Assembly: GCA_949710005.1 (NCBI GenBank)
Contig: OX453273.1
Span: 32,698,250 to 32,762,249 of the forward strand
Direction: 5' to 3'
Length of the DNA: 64,000 nucleotides
Source: Ricordea florida
Lineage: Eukaryota > Cnidaria > Anthozoa > Corallimorpharia > Ricordeidae
Shown: piece after piece, positions 1-12,700 of the stretch
Layout: the number at the start of each line of letters is the position of its first letter
How positions within the stretch are numbered: position 1 is the stretch's first letter
The notes under the pieces: generated by a model
Seen by the model: the letters and a program-made list of their open reading frames with translations, nothing else
Told to the model about the DNA's origin: nothing
Databases searched by the model: none
Position numbers and translations under genes: made by a program

Positions 1-1685
1 GGTATTATTAGATGATTGATTTGAATTGCCCAGTTACACAGAAAACTAATCGCATGATTGGCATAACTTGCTAACAAGAAAGAATCGGCCACAGGATTTC
101 ACCCAATCATGTAAATAACGCTGAATCAGTCACCTAATATTATATTAATATTGACTTTCAGACTTATTTTCAATTATATGTAAATTATCTTAAAGGCCTT
201 AGAATGTGACAATGTGAATTGTGCATTCCTTTTACAAAGTTATTAAACAATTTAAGTTTATAATTTTTTTATTCATTTGGTATCCACGGGTTCTATTAAG
301 GACTATCCATGCATACCGAGTTCTAGCTAACTATGCATACCAACCAGCCATTATTCCTTATTCAATTATTAACAACAAGAAATTGTATGTGCAAAAGTGA
401 AGCCTCAACAAATAATTTTAACATGCTGTGAACTGGATGAATAAAAGCCACAGATATGGATATCAGCCTTTGGAAATTCTGCAGAATGAGTCTTATCAAG
501 ATTAACTAACCCAACCATGGTTCTCTTTTTTAACTTCCAAACTTAACAGTTGTTTTGAAAAGTGATACGTTAATAGAAATTTACACATTACAAAAGCTTG
601 CACCTGAGTGGATTATAAAATAATAGAAAAAATGAAATTGAAAGATAGTATTTGTGACAAGACTCAATCTGTGTACAGTGGGATGTTAATCAAATAGGTT
701 CTAAGGGTATTAAAATTAAATCGCCGGCATATTTTTCAATCTGCACGATGACTTCCAAAGCAAAACGTGATTCAAAGAGCCAGGAGCGTGTCTTAAGGGA
801 TATTGTCATTTAAATTAAGGGTAACCATTAAAGCGCCACAAAATTACGTTCACATTCAACCTCAAAACCCGAATGGGTATTTGTTCACTTTTTCTATGCA
901 TAATTAATAATCGAGTCTAATGTCTTGATGCCATTTACGAGTGTCAACAAAGGGATATCAGACATGCAGAATAGTTTCGATCAGCTGGTGCGTGGTCTCA
1001 TAGTCGAATTGCTTTAAATTTGCCACACTATCGATCAAGTACAGTGTAAATGAAGCTCGGTTTATATTGGAGCCGCGTGAAGTTTATTATATATATCAAG
1101 TTATTATTTAATTATTAAGGGCTGTATGAGTGAAATTTCGAAGAAAAAGGAAAAACATTTTATCGTGTAGACAAAATATGCACAGTTCCTGACTGCCATT
1201 AAAAATTGAATTGTGTTTTTCCCATCTCAATGATAAAATTAGCCAACAGAATCCAAAAATGCACATCGATCACAGAATTGATCGCCCATATACACACTTG
1301 AAATACATTTTCCTGACAATATTGAAAACGGTCGGAAAGGCAGAATATTGGTGTAAATATAATCTTTGAGAACATTTAAATTGCCTATCCAACTGCATGT
1401 GATATCTAATGGTAATCGAAAGGTTTTCACGCGGAAGGTGGCACCCGAAAACTCCCTGCCTTCCGACCAACCATTTTGGTTTCCTTACTGATACATTAAA
1501 AAGAAAGACGATAGGCAAATTGAGTTCTAATGGCTCATGACAAAATCTTCGAGATTAAAAACAAACTTTATGAGTAGCGCTCGGGAGAAAATAGTCCCTC
1601 TATGAACCTCAAGGACTGATCAGTTCCCATATGCAATTTGTGAATTGACCAAACCATGACTATAACGGTGCACTTTTTCTCCTAC
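1..1685. other. Probable first intron of the RasGRF-like gene; no exon seen
   Basis: This stretch follows the splice donor of the minus-strand RasGRF-like exon, so it is most likely intron. I looked on the minus strand for the second half of a PH domain and found no convincing exon. The small ORFs at 1239-1518 have no recognisable domain. The DNA is AT-rich with no clear repeat. Confidence 0.4.
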
Positions 1686-1949
1686 CTTGTTTTCAGCATC
1701 CTTCAAGTTAGTTAAGCACAGCCGCTCGCATGTCGAATGCTCCAAGTAAATGACTCCGGAGAGTTTGGTCGACTCTTCGTTTTCGAAGTGAAACAAAAAA
1801 TTTTGGTACAGCGCAGACCAGCGCTGTTGCCATTTGCAAGCGTTTTCATGGTTTTTGACGAACACTCGTCCGCTAACCGAGCAGTCTTGCCTAGCTAGAA
1901 AAGCCAAATGGTTCAGTTGTTCCTCACCGATTCGCACAGAAGTGGGCAT
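1686..1949 (-). CDS. RASGRF: RasGRF-like guanine-nucleotide exchange factor, first coding exon (start of PH domain)
   Basis: The exon encodes 88 residues, starting MPTSVRIGEEQLNHLAFLAR and continuing into a PH-domain core with WQQRW, LYQNFLFHFE and SGVIYLEHSTCERL. Vertebrate RasGRF1/2 begin the same way: a short lead, then LA-LLAR/K, a KW..KWFALYQN.LFYFE strand pair and an L.EGC.CER strand. These proteins are calcium-responsive exchange factors for Ras and Rac at the plasma membrane, with PH, coiled-coil, IQ, DH-PH and CDC25 domains; only the first half of the first PH domain is here. The exon ends in AAG followed by GTAGGA, a good donor in phase 0; beyond it the frame runs on to a stop at 1620. 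The rest of the gene is outside the window. It is head-to-head with the coiled-coil gene at 2586. The family call is strong; choosing between GRF1 and GRF2 is not meaningful here. Confidence 0.72.
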
Positions 1950-2585
1950 AGCAGTGAAAAGAACTGATCATTCACCGAAACTTCTCACAGTTGCTTGCAG
2001 TGCACGCAATTCACCGAATTCATCAAAAGGTTAACCATTTCGATTTGTTGCTCGGTGATTTTTCAAGAGGTGAAACAGTTCGATGATATTCCTTTAGGGA
2101 GACGTTGTTTAAGCTGAAACTATGAACGTGACAGCTCAGAAAGCAAGTACAGTTCATTCTGCATCCCAAGCAAATATATTTACAATTCTTCGCCCAGGGC
2201 CAGTCGAATTTCTCCTGAAGCGAACCTGCTCCTGTTCTGTATTTGTTGTGTTTGCGCCCTATCACCTGGAAAGACAATTGTGTTTCTCTGTAGGGTATGG
2301 ACAGTAGCGTTTTGGCACTCAGTCCCCGCGGTTTACCTTGTAAAGAGGAACTCATAACAAAATGTCCTTGGTTTTCATAGTAGCTCAAACATGGAGAACA
2401 CTCTATAACCAAGGAAACATTTTAATGTGCATGTATCACTCATCGCTATGATTTTTTTTCCTTTATCAGCCTTCAAAGCCAAGTAATTCGACCTACACTA
2501 GGAAGGCTTATGAATGTGGTTAGTGGTGCAACTAGTCTTGGTTTTAAGGTTGAAGGAGCCGCAAAGGAGATGAAACAGTCGAAGA
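1950..2585. promoter_or_regulatory. Presumed bidirectional promoter and 5' UTRs between two divergent genes
   Basis: About 636 bp separate the start codons of the RasGRF-like gene (minus) and the coiled-coil gene (plus), so both transcription starts and both leaders should fall here unless there are upstream non-coding exons. I see no clear TATA box. The ORF at 2023-2412 on the minus strand has no domain and is probably chance. Confidence 0.45.
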
Positions 2586-2599
2586 ATGAACTCAGATAA
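2570..2599 (+). promoter_or_regulatory. Short upstream ORF overlapping the coiled-coil gene start
   Basis: An ATG at 2570 opens a nine-codon reading frame ending in TAA at 2597-2599, overlapping the proposed main start at 2586 in another frame. If this part of the leader is transcribed, the uORF would reduce initiation at 2586. An in-frame TGA at 2571-2573 precedes the main ATG. Confidence 0.4.
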
Positions 2600-5500
2600 C
2601 CTGATTTCAAGGAAAACGAATGAGGTGCAACCTGGCAGTTCTCACTTTATACCTGGTCGACTACCTAACGGCCTCTCAGCGTATCTTGCGCCAGGAATAC
2701 GGACTTATGGCTCCGCGTCATCTATGGGTACTCGTTACTTTGAGGTAGGAATTTTATACTATACTTCGTTATACCATTATAGAATTTTAAAACCACCTTT
2801 TTCTCTTCTGAAATTTGTGCATTTACGTTTGAAGGACGACAATATCGGTCCTTCCCGCAGCGTAACTACAGAGGTCCGAAAAATTAATTTTAACTTATCT
2901 AGTAAATTACTGACCCCGCAGCGTTCAAGCTTAAAATTGATTTTAGTTGGCTTAATGCGCTTGATAATTTATCCATACGGTGCAAATGGAATATTATAAA
3001 CTTGCTCTTATGGTGCACGTAAAATCCACATAAAGCCGTTATACTGTGGATAATATTCAAATCCTTCGTTCGGCTGCTCTCTAAATTTGCTATCGTATTG
3101 TTCTACCCGCGGGGAGTGAGCTAACGATTTGATGTGAAATTATCAACAAGCTGCCCATTTTCTGTACAACAATTTTCCTTGCTCTTATCGTTTTCTTCAG
3201 TTATTGAAGAAAGATTTAGTAAGACGACATTTCGAAATCGGACATTTACGTTTTTTGTTTCACATTTCAAGTGTACATACACTCATGCAGCTCGCATACA
3301 TGTACCTAAGCCTCATGCATGCACGAGCAATTTTTCCTTGACAATTAAGTTTTCGTTGCCAAGATAAAATTGATCGTGTAGATGGGGTAAAATGGACAGT
3401 CTTTCTTTGAAAATGAAACATTGTTATGGTAGAAATTTGCTTGTGTAGGCGGACGACAAGGAAAATGTGGCAAGGAATATTCATGACACTGCGGACACAA
3501 CCGAAACCGAAACCGAAACTTGTCAAGGAAAACTTGCCCGTCCTCTACGTATACGTAATATACCCGAGCAAGGAAACCTTGTCAATGGAAATTTGAAAAG
3601 GAAAAGTTGTCGATCATCTACACGAGCAATAAAGATTGACAAGTAACTTGTCGAGGAAAAATTGCTGGCGTAGATGCGAGGCTTTACTGTTTGCTTTTTC
3701 CACGTGGTTTGCCGATAAGACCTCGCGAAAACAAACACAATTCAAGTGGCTCTTGCCTTAAGAAAGGGAGTAATTTTCGCATTTTAAACTTGTTTGCAAG
3801 TAATTCAAAACTGGCGTCTGCAATGTTTACAACTTCAAATCTCAACATAAGGTCGTAAAATGTGTGTATGTACATGCATAATAATTATGTAAATTGTCAA
3901 AGACGGTAACCACCGCATTAAAAAATGTCATGGGTAATCATAATGATTATAATTTCTCATTAATTATGCGTGTCTTAGCTAACTCCTATAATCAAAGAGC
4001 AGTCGCCTGCAATAAAAAAGCACTGAGTGGCCATTTCAACTGACTTTGTAAGATTTCATTAATAATTAGAAACATAAGGTTTGATTTTGCTCAAGGATTA
4101 GGTCTGATCCAATAAAAGCCTTACTTGAGTTAGCTAAGTGTACCTATTTCTTCCAGCATAGCTCTTCAAGATCAAGTCCTTATTGAGGCTAAAATTAATA
4201 TAATAAATTATTAAATAGAACAGTTAATAAGCGCTTGTCAGTTCTGCCTATGAATTACAAACTGAAAATCTCTTAAGGCAGGCTTTAAATGTTATTCATG
4301 TACTGGCCGGTATCTAGATTCTTCTGCTCTGTTACATACAATGTACATGTTAAGCACCATAATGGTTGAATAGTGCCCTGACTTGCCAGCAAATACATCA
4401 TGTTGTAAACATTTTTAAGAACTTATTATATTGGTCTCACAACAAATCTATGGAAAAAAGAAACATTTCATTGACCAACAGCAATATGTGGTTCATAGTT
4501 TTGTATTTTCCTGTTGCATTTTTGAAATAACCTCTCTTGCTAAGGAAGTAGTTGTTGTAATTAACTGATTATTTTGTTCAAGTTAGGTCCATGCAGTTTG
4601 TATAATTAATCAAATGGTTTCAAGTGCAATTTGGAATATGAGCAAAAGTGATTTTTTTAGGACTGAAAAAATTACAGAAGCCTTTAGGGCAAGTGCTGAT
4701 TTATTGTCTTTGAAAGATTTATGCAAAATTACACTCAAAATTTGTTTGATTGTTACAAGGAGAATTTTCTACAAATCATTAATATTCAAGTATTTGATGA
4801 GTCGTGCAATATTCATTCTGGAGAGTTCTGGAACACACTAAAGCATGATGTAACCAAGTTAAGTAATGCTTCTATAAATAGTTATTTTTTATAATATTCA
4901 GGATGTTCTAGAAGTCTCTGTAACTGTATAAGGAACATTACCACTCAGCACTATGACATTCACTCAGTAGTATTCTGACATTCACCCAGGAGTTCACTAA
5001 CATACATATGCTCGGAAGTCATCTGGAGTCGTTTGGAGATCGAATTTGCTGTGAAGTTGTCTGGAAAAGCTATCCAAAGCATAATTCAGAAGTTAGTTGT
5101 TTGCCCTCAAGTGAATATCTCAAAGGAGCTCATTAATTGTTGTGTCAGTGGTGAATAAAGTTATTTAGTTTTGAAGTTAAAAGATAGCTTGTTAGCATAT
5201 ATTTAAGTCAAGCAATCACACCCTTTGTAGACTATCTACTTGAACTTCAATTGTCAGTTTCAAATAAGTAGTTGAGTTTGAAGCGGAAGTAACTTTGTCT
5301 TTTCTGTACAGACTGAGAACAGGCTTGTTCATATTTTGTTCTGTAACAGATTACTTGCTAATAATATGTATGTAAAAATACAATTTCAAATTGCTGCACT
5401 CAGTTTCAAGTGTCTGCACTCTCTGAGATTAATTGAAGTGCTCTCAACCAATCAGCGCATTGAAACTTTTTCATGTATGGTATTAAACTTGTGAGCAAAC

Positions 5501-5820
5501 CTGAACATTCAAATGAAAAGCTACAGTGTATGCCTGCATTTTGTAAGCGGCGTTGGCGCAGTGGTGAGAACGCTCGCCTTCCATCAATGTGGCCCAGGTT
5601 TGATTCCCGGCCCCGGCATCATATGTGGGCTGAGTTTGTTGACGGTTCTCTACTCTGCTCCGAGAGGTTTTTCTCTGGGTACTCCGGTTTTCCCCTCTTC
5701 ACAAAAGCCAATATTTGATTTGACTGATTTAATTTAATGATTTGATTTGATTTAATTTGTGCTTTACAGTGTCCCCAATTAGTACATCAGTGCTAGATAC
5801 AGTTGACACTCAAATAAAGG

Positions 5821-5860
<40 letters not shown>

Positions 5861-6718
5861 GCTATGACGTAACCACATTTATTGTATCTCTCAGCTAGTA
5901 CGCACACTGTGATTCATCAATTTAGTGGGCCGTACTTCACTGTTAATGTCTCTAGAGATATAATAATTGATATAATAATAATATAAATTAATAATATTTA
6001 ATTTAATAATGATAATCATATAAATAATGTAATAATATAATCGTTTTTCCGCTCAGATTTATGGCTCGCATTCTTTGCGCTTCGGCCATAAATACAAGCA
6101 GAAAAATCTTGGTCAGTAACTTACAGTATGGACCGAGACCACTGTTAATACGAGGTATTTACTTATAGATCTGTTTTCATTTTTTTGATGCAATACAGTA
6201 CAGTGGGTGTAATAGTCTTCGTTCTTACTTTTTGCATAACCCCTGATGTCTTAGTGCTTCACAACTTTTTGGTGTTGTTTCTTCTTCTTGTTGTTGTGTA
6301 GGTTGGTTCTGATGCAAATAATAATATAGAAACAGAGGTGAGGAATCTGAGGAAATCCCTGGATTTACGGGAGGAGCCATTGTCACCCAACAGAAGTTAC
6401 TGGTTTAGCCAGTGTAAAGGAGGAGCTAGTGGTGTCACAAGTCAAGTTGACTTGACGGACAGTGGTTACTCTTCAAGTCATCATAGCTTTGAGGGTTTAC
6501 AAAATGTGGATGGTTTCAGAAGTGCATTGTATAATTCCAATCCAACGTTAACTGAGATGAAAGCCAATATCTCTTTGCAAAGCAGTGAAGGAAACTTACA
6601 TCAAGATCTTCATGGCTTAAGCTTTTATGAGAAAAGTCTGAAGAGTTCGCTACAGGAGAGTGAAACAAAGCGAGTGATACTATTGGAAAAGTTGAAAGAA
6701 GCACACTTGACAATTCAG
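2586..6718 (+). CDS. Coiled-coil gene, exons 1-2 (N-terminal region, residues 1-192)
   Basis: Exon 1 (2586-2744) begins MNSDNLISRK, is Gly/Ser/Tyr-rich and ends in GAG followed by GTAGGA. Exon 2 (6302-6718, 139 codons) is the longest exon. Its first half is polar and Ser-rich and includes SPNR and the stretch DSGYSSSHHS near residues 106-115. Its end (YEKSLKSSLQESETKRVILL) starts the coiled coil. DSGYSS fits the DSGxxS phosphodegron pattern read by beta-TrCP ubiquitin ligases; a function here is inference. The 3.6-kb intron between the exons holds a SINE and a MITE. Confidence 0.8.
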
Positions 6719-9700
6719 GTAACCACTTTTCTTTAACTAGGCCCTTTAGTAAGAGATTGGAAGAACTTTTAACTGGTTTTATTATATAGCTGGTTCTGTG
6801 AGCGGGCAAGATGAGGTGAATCTTGAGTTCTGATTGGCTACCCAAGCAGACAAGATGGGCCCCTCTTGCATGTTCAAGATTTCTGGCTTTGTCCTGTGAA
6901 CCATATCAAAATAGGCATATAATCCTTTATTGACCTAGCTTGTTCAGTCATCAGATGGGTGGTTATTGGCCTTGTTCTTTTTTGCAGTTTTATTGACCCT
7001 GACTAATAAGTAATTGTCTTGGTCAATAAAAAAACTAAAAAGAACTTGGCCAATATGCAGCAAGCTCAACCTGACAGATGGTCAATAATGCCTGTCATTA
7101 TATCTCTTAGTTAGTATGCATGATGTGCTTGATCAATTTAGGGGGCCGTACTTCACAGTACGTCCCGCTAAATTCAAAAGTTTGTTTTGAGATATAATAA
7201 ATATCTTACAAACCTTGTTTTCCAGGTTCGTACTGTAAGTTACGGAACCTCGTTTTTTCTGCTTGGATTTATGGCCCGCGCGCTTCGCACTTGGGCCATA
7301 AGTCTGAGCAGAAAAAACTTGGTCCGTAACTTACAGTGTGGACCTCGAACTCGGTTAGTAAGAGGTATTAATCAATTATCATTATCATTGTACTTACCAA
7401 ACAGCTTTAAGTGCAGCTCCTTATTATGACCCTAATTTGGCTATCAATTTAAGCTGCACCAATTAAATCAGCAGGAGGCAGGTATTACTCTTAAGTGGCT
7501 TTTGTTGTTTGAGGTTATCAAGTTTGATCACCAAGAATGATATTTCAATAATCAAGGTCTTGGTGTAAATGTTATTTTCCAATTTGCTCCAAAATTCCTG
7601 ATTTTTGGCAACAGGCTTGTTTTCATGTGATACAATGTATACATTACATGCATTGGGAATCAGTTACATTATCAATTTCTTAAGCAGTAATGTTATTGTA
7701 CATACCTACTTATGTTCTAGATGTTAATGCATTTATTGTTACTTTTGATCTTATCATCATCATTATTATCAATTGTAATGTTTGTTTCTGTTGGAAGTAT
7801 TTATCACATCTGTTAGACTATTTTCATTAAAGAATGTTCAATTATGTTTTTTTTTTTAATTTATGAATACATGTACTGCTGCTTGTTGTCAATCTAAAAA
7901 CAAAGAATCAAGCAGAAAAACTTGCTGCAGCAGAAAGTGAAATGTGCATCCTCAGAGGTCAACTTAAAGGCATGGGGATTGAACAAGAGGTAATCAAAAT
8001 GCTGTATTCTGACTTGTTGTATTGTAGAGATCTGTTACCAGCTTTTTTCATCAATATACACTAAAACTGAATTTATTTAGATTTGTTCTGAAAGGATTTT
8101 GGCAGATCTTTGGTTTACTTTCTTCTTGCAGTCACACTATAGTTATTTTTTTGATAACATATTGCATGCAAAAATTTCAATACGCTGATTGGCTGATAGC
8201 ACTTAAGTTTATCTCAAACAGTGCAGAAAGTTTAAATCAAGTACAATAATTTGAAATTAAATTGCTGCATGTATAATATTATTATCAAGTAATCAAGTGA
8301 TTTCAAGTTCAATTTTGTATATTAAATAAGGGAACGCGTCCAAATATAAATAGCCGTCTTGTGTTTGTTGTACCGATAAAATCGGTAGCGATTGAAAACG
8401 GAATCAGAAAGAATTGGCACCCATTTGATCGGCATCAGCATGACCCGATGCCGATATTTGGACGCATTCCCTAAGTATCAATCCTAAATTTTTCAAAGAC
8501 AACAAATTGCTTTCACTCTACAGGTTTGTGAAATTTTTGCAGTCTCTGAAGATTTATTTGTACTCATTTATTCCAAACTGCTCTTGAAATCATTTGAGTG
8601 TCTATACAAATTAGCTGTCAGCGGTTCCTTCTTATTATTATATAACGCATCTGGCCCCACTTGTGCAATCCCATAAGAATCTGAAGTACTGGTACAAACT
8701 GATTTGTGTACATATAGGACCAGACAGGTTTACATTCATGAGCTAGTCTGGAAAAGCCGTCTTGTGTTTGTTGTGGAAGGAAAAAAAAACATTGAAAAAC
8801 AGAATTGAGAAAATAAGTCACCTTTTGCGATGAATTGCGAATTTCTTGTTCTGACTCAAAAAAACTTAAGGGATTTTTTTGATGCGCACCAGGCTATCGC
8901 TTCCTATTTAAAATAGAAACAAATATTCAAAATTTTCAAACCTTAGTCAGTGGTCACATGATAAAATGATCATTGTTTCGGCTAGGTTGGTCCGAGATTT
9001 TGGCTCTCGTTCATGATGCATGGGCCTCACTGCCCACAGACCATATGTCATGACCTCAAATCAAATATTTTCCTGGCCCTCCCACTTTAATAGTCAATAA
9101 GCTCATATTATTCAATGTAATTGTGAGGATGTGGAAGACTGTTAAACAATTATAGTAATAGCTACATGTATTTATCCATGTTCAGAACTGACAGTACAGT
9201 ACATGTACTTGTATTTGACATATTTGGCCAACCATTTGGATGGACGGCTTACATTTTATCCACTAGATGTACTTGGAAATTATCATTAGTGAATCAGTTC
9301 TGCAAATGTTTAATTTGTTCAAATTACTGTCCACATATTGTTTTAGGTAGCAATTTAAGTACAGTTTGTAGGAGAAGAAACAGTGTGATCAAAGTGAGGC
9401 CATCTTTTTGCTTTGGTCCACAAAACCCTATAAATTCAAACAAGGTCAATTTCATACTGATACAGCATTTTAAAGCTAAAGTGGTACACACATAATCTAC
9501 ATGTAGGTTAGACTGGAAGACATTGATGATGTGCATTTGTGATGATTCGTCTTGTCTTTAGGGATTGAAACAAGAGGTGGAGTGTTTAATGATGGAAAAG
9601 AGAACATTTGAAGTCTTTAGAGTGGAAAGCATTAAGAACCGTGAGGATTTCCTTGCAAGGTTGGCCGCTTTTAGGAGTGGTAACTTTTCTTTGTGTATAG

Positions 9701-12700
9701 CTGATACATGTACCCCCTCAATTTTACCTCTGTCTGTGGAGCATGGTAAGTCATGTGACACAGTGTTAAGGAACGGGTTGTTGTTCATCATGGAAAATGT
9801 GATGATACTATAAATTCTTCATTTGTCACACAATGTACTTACTGGATGTTGATCGCAATGTTTCGACTGCTTAATGCAACACATTTTGACCAATCTCACA
9901 TCTGCAATGGATTACAGAAAAAATTAATATTTAAGTGCTATTTTTGGTGCTGAAGTAGGTGAGCAATGGTTGTTTATCAGTCAATGAAACTCAAAGAAGC
10001 AAAAGATCATGTGTGATCAATCTCCCAAGAGTTCACGATATATTGTGCATATAATTATTTCATCGAAAATGTGCAAGATTGTTGGGTGGTAGGTGTTGTT
10101 GTTCTTTTGTTCATTGGTTTGATGTTTCTTTGGTTGGCTCTTGATTTTGAATCGTTTTTACTGAACTTGCAGTCATTATTTGAAACCCAGTTGCAGACAC
10201 ATTAGAGAGAATACATGCAGCACTTCTCTTTAATTTTTAGATCTACACAATGTGTTTCAAGTTGTTGCATTCCCTTGTCGCGTGCATCCTTCCTTCTTAA
10301 GAATTGGTTCCTAAGGTTCCATAAATTAGTTAGCTGACAGTGCCTTATTATGGTGTAAGTGAAGAACAGCTCCCAGAATAACCTGTTGGCCGACAGTTGG
10401 TAACCTGTCGGCGATCTGTCGGTAGGCCGTTGTTAAGCTGTCGGTAAGTTGTCGGTAAGTTGTCCGTAGAATTTATCGTAAACAAATGCGTATTCAAAGT
10501 TTTCAGCAAGTAAGACTTGGATCCAAAATTAACTCAGGAATGATACTTTTTCTCGGAACAATCACTTTCAATGATTTGTTTAGTGGAACATTTCAAAAAT
10601 TTATTATTTACACATACATGACATACACGAAAGGTTCGCAGCTGCAGTGCATTATAGGGCGATACAAACTTCATAGCATTATGTATGTATTACAACGCGT
10701 AGTTGGCCTCAAAAATATTGGTTTCTCGCTTTAATAAATACTCCAATGGAATTGGCAACATGTGTAGAGATTTTTCAAGTTTGTGGGATCAGTTTTAGAG
10801 ACATCTTTCGTTGAATGAGCTTCATTCGGTGAGATTATAACAATGTGTAGTTTCCATCGTTTTAAGTCAGCTATTTTGGCTTTGATCACGGGCAACATTT
10901 ACCAAGTTATATCTGTTGAAAGCCAACACAGATATAACGATCTCACCACTGTAAGGTATCTGTCGGCCAATTGTCGGTTACCTGTTGGTAGACTGTCGGT
11001 AATGTGTCGGCTGACAGTTGGTCAACAGTCGGCCAACAGGTTATTCTGGGAGCTGTTCGTCACTTATACCCTTATTATAGTTGCTGTTGTAGTATTAAAG
11101 ACTCTTGACAAGTTTACATGTAGGCATACACTCTGAGCATTACTGCATTGTGGTAAGGTCTGGCTAATAACAATTAATGCAGTATAAGTATTTACTCCCA
11201 CCCCCTTCTTGTGTTTAACCAAAGTAACCACTGTTAAATGACACTTGCATTATTGCCAGTGCATTTTTAACCCAACAGGATCAATGATTTAGATAAAGCC
11301 CTGAGGATACTAACTGCAACCCACAACACTTTGCAATCTGATGCAGAAGAGAAGGAAGCTAAGATTGAACAAACAGGAACACAGCTGAAAGCACTTGAAC
11401 AAGACAAGAAAAAACTACTGGAGGTTAGATTAATACACTCAGTTAGATGATTATTATTTTGGTTATTGTTATTATTAATATATAGATTTAGTCAAGCCTA
11501 AGAGCAGAGCTCCCAATTCAAGGCAAATCCAGAATTACACAGAAAAAATTCAGTCAAGACAAAACTATTTTTTAGGCCATTTAATTATTACAATTCCTTG
11601 GTTCTGTGACTTTTAATTTGTTATTTACCTTCTTAAAGTTGTTTACATGATTGACCTTTCTTTTTGGTTGAATCTTAAACTACTCTGTGCATTAATGTCT
11701 TATATACAGTCATGTATAAAATTATTATGCTTCTATTATAAGTGTGAGCAAAGGCTACTTGCGTTCTTTTGTTTACATTGATTGAAATAAAGAAGGAATA
11801 AAAGAAAAAATAACGAAAAAAAAGAAAAAACAGCTTTCTCAAGAATTCAAACCAGGAACCATAGGATTCAGAGGTGAGTCCTCTTTCTGCTGAGCTAAGT
11901 ATAGTTAAATGTGATATCATCAAAATGATAGCAGGAGCTCTGCTATCGTTTAACACTGTTTTAATAACCATGCAGCCCTAAACTGCTTAAAGTATGCTGT
12001 ACACTAACCCTCCCTACAGTACATGTTAGTGATAATTAATGAGCATTAATAAAGATATGCCATTTGTATTTCAGGTGAATGAGAGTCTAAGAAGAGAGGC
12101 ATCAACCTTGAAAATTGCAGTAGACAAAGAGATGTCGTACAAGAGAGATGTCACTACACAGCTGGAGCAGCTTAAAAATGTAAATTGACATATTAACAAA
12201 AAGAAGTTGTCGTGATGACAACCAGTCACTCTGCTTTAGCCACCAACCTGCATGTAGATTCATTACATTAAACATCTAATTCTTAGTATTAAATTTTGTT
12301 GACTTCAGAATCAGTGGTTTGTTTAGCCACGATTAAAGAATTGAAATGTTGCTTAAATCTTGATACATGACACTAATAACATAAGAGTAAAATGAAGTTG
12401 TTCTAGATAACATCCAAACCTCATTCAAGAAGCATTTTACCCTTCCACCCCTCTGAAAATTCAGGTTTTCCTTCGTTATACTTAACATATACTTCGTTAT
12501 ACTTAACATACCGGTACAATCATGTACCTCCAGATTTTCGCTTCCACGACCCTGCTGTTAAGTCTCAAAGTTTCTCCAGAAAGTAAACTACACTTACTAC
12601 TGGGACTATATAATTCCAGCTTGGAACATTGGAAAGATATACCTAGACTTTCACTCAACAAAACTAGCACTGTGTTCGGTTGATTGTTGGTCACATGCTC

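Noticed and set aside
2023..2412. 129-residue minus-strand ORF between the two divergent genes
   Set aside because: No domain, no splice context, and it lies in the presumed promoter and leader region.
5548..5625. tRNA gene
   Set aside because: A and B boxes are present but acceptor ends do not pair and a SINE body with (ATT)n tail follows.
9660..9679. Longer version of coiled-coil exon 4 ending at 9679
   Set aside because: It ends in phase 1 and cannot join exon 5, which needs phase 2; kept only as an alternative if a missing exon exists.
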